The notes under the pieces are model-generated. The model was not told where the DNA came from. It ran no database searches and was given only the letters and a program-made list of their open reading frames with translations. A DNA stretch of 64,000 bases from Nitrospirota bacterium (GTDB lineage: Bacteria; Nitrospirota; Thermodesulfovibrionia; Thermodesulfovibrionales; Dissulfurispiraceae): positions 62,001 to 126,000 of the forward strand of contig SCQE01000088.1 in assembly GCA_004321915.1 (NCBI GenBank). The letters run 5' to 3'. A program made the position numbers and the translations under genes. Each line of letters starts with the position of its first letter. The first letter of the stretch is position 1. Positions 62,685 to 64,000 of the stretch are shown one piece after another.

Positions 62685-63824
62685 ATGTTAAAGCGTTATT
62701 TATTGGCTCCCGGGCCCACACCTGTTCCGCCTGAGGTGCTTCTTTCCATGGCCATGCCCATGATACATCACAGGGCCCCGGATTTTCTCCCTATACTCGA
62801 TTCGGCAAAAAAAGGCCTCCAGTGGCTTTTCCAGACAAAGAACGACGTTCTGATACTGACCTCCACAGGCACCGGCGGCATGGTCGGCTCGGTAAACAAC
62901 TTCTTCAATGCCGGAGACAAGGTGCTTGTTTTGAACGGCGGCAAGTTCGGAGAACGCTGGACCAAGATCTGTCAGTCTTACGGGCTTAAGGTCGAAGAGG
63001 TTATGGTCGAATGGGGCTACTGCATAAAGCCCGAGCATGTCGAAAGCGCCCTGAAAAAAGACCCGGACATAAAAGGCGTCTTTGTTCAGGCCACAGAAAC
63101 CTCCACAGGCGTTTACCACGATATTAAAGGGATTGCTGGTGTTGTAAAAAATTTCGAGAACACGCTCTTTGTGGTTGACGCTATCAGCGCCCTCGTTGCC
63201 GAAGATATAAGGACCGACGAATGGGGCATAGACATTGTGGTAGGCGGTTCACAAAAAGGGTTGATGCTGCCTCCGGGGCTTGCGTTTGTGAGCGTAAGCG
63301 ATAAGGCTTGGAAGCGCAACGAGACCTCGAAGATCCCGCACTTCTATTTCAACTTCAAAAAAGAGCGGGAGAACCTCGCAAAAAACCAGACCAACTTCAC
63401 TTCTGCCGTTACTCTCATAATCGGGCTTAACGAAGCGATAAGGGTTTTACAGCAGGAAGGGCTCGAAAATGTTTTCAAGAGGCATGCGCGGCTTGCCAAT
63501 GCAACAAGGGAAGCTGTAAAGGCGCTCGGACTCGGCATCTACTCAAAAGAGTCCCCGAGCAATTCTGTCACCGCAATCGAGGCCCCGGCAGGCATTGACG
63601 GGCAGCAGATATACAAAATACTGCGTGAAAAATACGGCATCACAGGCGCGGGCGGACAGGACAGGGCAAAAGGCAAGATCTTCAGGCTCGCCCATCTCGG
63701 CTACGCAGACACCTTTGACGTGATCACAGGGGTAGCGGCGCTCGAGATGGTGCTGAAAGAGCTCGGATATAATCTCAAACTGGGCACAGGCGTTGCCAAG
63801 GCCCAGGAATTGTTGATGGCGTAA
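62685..63824 (+). CDS. Class V aminotransferase (alanine-glyoxylate / serine-pyruvate type)
   Basis: A 379-residue PLP enzyme. Opening LLAPGPTPVPPEVLLSM, HHRAPDF, TSTGTGGMVGSVNNF, and the PLP lysine in VVGGSQKGLMLPPG match the AGXT group. The ATG has CTGGAGG upstream. It lies directly before a probable serA, so in this organism it may serve as the phosphoserine or serine aminotransferase of serine synthesis instead of a SerC-type enzyme; that is inference from context. Confidence 0.9.
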   Translation: MLKRYLLAPGPTPVPPEVLLSMAMPMIHHRAPDFLPILDSAKKGLQWLFQTKNDVLILTSTGTGGMVGSVNNFFNAGDKVLVLNGGKFGERWTKICQSYGLKVEEVMVEWGYCIKPEHVESALKKDPDIKGVFVQATETSTGVYHDIKGIAGVVKNFENTLFVVDAISALVAEDIRTDEWGIDIVVGGSQKGLMLPPGLAFVSVSDKAWKRNETSKIPHFYFNFKKERENLAKNQTNFTSAVTLIIGLNEAIRVLQQEGLENVFKRHARLANATREAVKALGLGIYSKESPSNSVTAIEAPAGIDGQQIYKILREKYGITGAGGQDRAKGKIFRLAHLGYADTFDVITGVAALEMVLKELGYNLKLGTGVAKAQELLMA

Positions 63825-63831
63825 AAGAAAT

Positions 63832-63895
63832 GTAAGAAGCAGGAGGTAAGAAGTAAAGTTTTATTTCTTTACTTCTTGGTTTTCACTTCCAACTT
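63832..63895. repeat. GA/TC-rich hairpin repeat
   Basis: A perfect 11-bp stem, AAGAAGTAAAG (63848-63858) and CTTTACTTCTT (63867-63877), with flanks that continue the pairing imperfectly. GTAAGAAG occurs twice on the left (63832-63839 and 63846-63853). It lies between the aminotransferase and the serA-like start, and looks like a dispersed intergenic repeat or a weak terminator. Confidence 0.6.
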
Positions 63896-63960
63896 CTCAC
63901 TTTTAAATTGTTCTTATCGCTCACTCTGTATCGAGGAGCCAATAAAAGGAGGTAGTGTTA

Positions 63961-64000
63961 TGAAGGTTTTGGTAAGCGACAACATTTCGCCGAAAGGCAT
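63961..64000 (+). CDS. serA: Start of D-3-phosphoglycerate dehydrogenase (partial)
   Basis: Only 13 codons are in the window. AAAGGAGGT precedes the ATG at 63961 and the peptide opens MKVLVSDNISPKG, the usual start of SerA, the first enzyme of serine synthesis. The call rests on this opening plus the aminotransferase upstream. Confidence 0.65.

Overview
The window is a contiguous piece of a Gram-negative bacterial chromosome. Support for this comes from the lipopolysaccharide exporter permeases LptF/LptG, lipoproteins, an outer-membrane barrel and SLBB polysaccharide export. The gene content leans anaerobic and environmental: polyferredoxins, a futalosine-pathway menaquinone gene (mqnB), LL-diaminopimelate aminotransferase (dapL), selenocysteine synthase (selA) and an exosortase/PEP-CTERM locus. 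This mix fits Nitrospirota or Desulfobacterota, but I cannot fix the phylum from the sequence alone. Genes are tightly packed, often with ATGA-type overlaps. I see no tRNA, rRNA, insertion sequence or CRISPR array.

Layout. 1-4927 (+): an operon of extracytoplasmic redox proteins: the tail of a TlpA-like thioredoxin, a Tat-exported aldo/keto reductase with a Cys-rich tail, a DUF6599-like protein, a Tat-type DUF362 protein and a NapH/NapG-like fusion polyferredoxin. A cold-shock gene with clear promoter and terminator follows. 5.4-9.4 kb is an accessory island: an orphan gene, an AT-rich PDZ lipoprotein gene, and two divergent toxin-antitoxin modules (HigBA; PIN/ribbon-helix-helix) whose promoters sit right against the toxin start codons. 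9.4-20 kb is metabolic core: lipA-alaC-hom-moeB (+), an alpha/beta-hydrolase/ATP-grasp pair (-), lptF-lptG-OYE-mtnP (+), and pcrA-gatC-panD (-).

22.5-42.6 kb (-) is one large exopolysaccharide locus of the exosortase type. From its promoter end it holds: a separately transcribed PEP-CTERM protein, SLBB export protein, Wzz-like EpsF, a MshEN-bearing EpsG-type kinase, EpsD prolyl isomerase lipoprotein, gmd, exosortase, EpsI, Wzx, glycosyltransferase, Wzy, two GT2 enzymes, a PslG-like GH39 hydrolase, an acyltransferase, GT4, WecG-type transferase, (VanZ on the opposite strand), the initiating sugar transferase and the EpsL-type outer-membrane protein. Upstream, yebC-DUF502-glmU-glmS-galE can supply UDP-GlcNAc and UDP-Gal/GalNAc precursors.

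48.4-64 kb: OsmC-mqnB (-), an ABC-2 exporter (+), two tiny convergent genes (28 and 52 codons), a PilB-type ATPase with two MshEN c-di-GMP-binding domains (+), and MinD/FlhG-like, dapL, folK and yjbQ genes (-). Next come a small DUF5666-like secreted protein and a Lys/Ala-rich secreted protein behind a near-perfect sigma-54 promoter, beside an NtrC-type regulator/histidine kinase pair. The window ends with selA (-), a class V aminotransferase and the first codons of a probable serA (+).

The most interesting signals are the sigma-54 promoter of the Lys/Ala-rich protein next to its likely regulator, the redox operon, shared MshEN domains in the polysaccharide kinase and pilus ATPase, and the apparently leaderless toxin transcripts.
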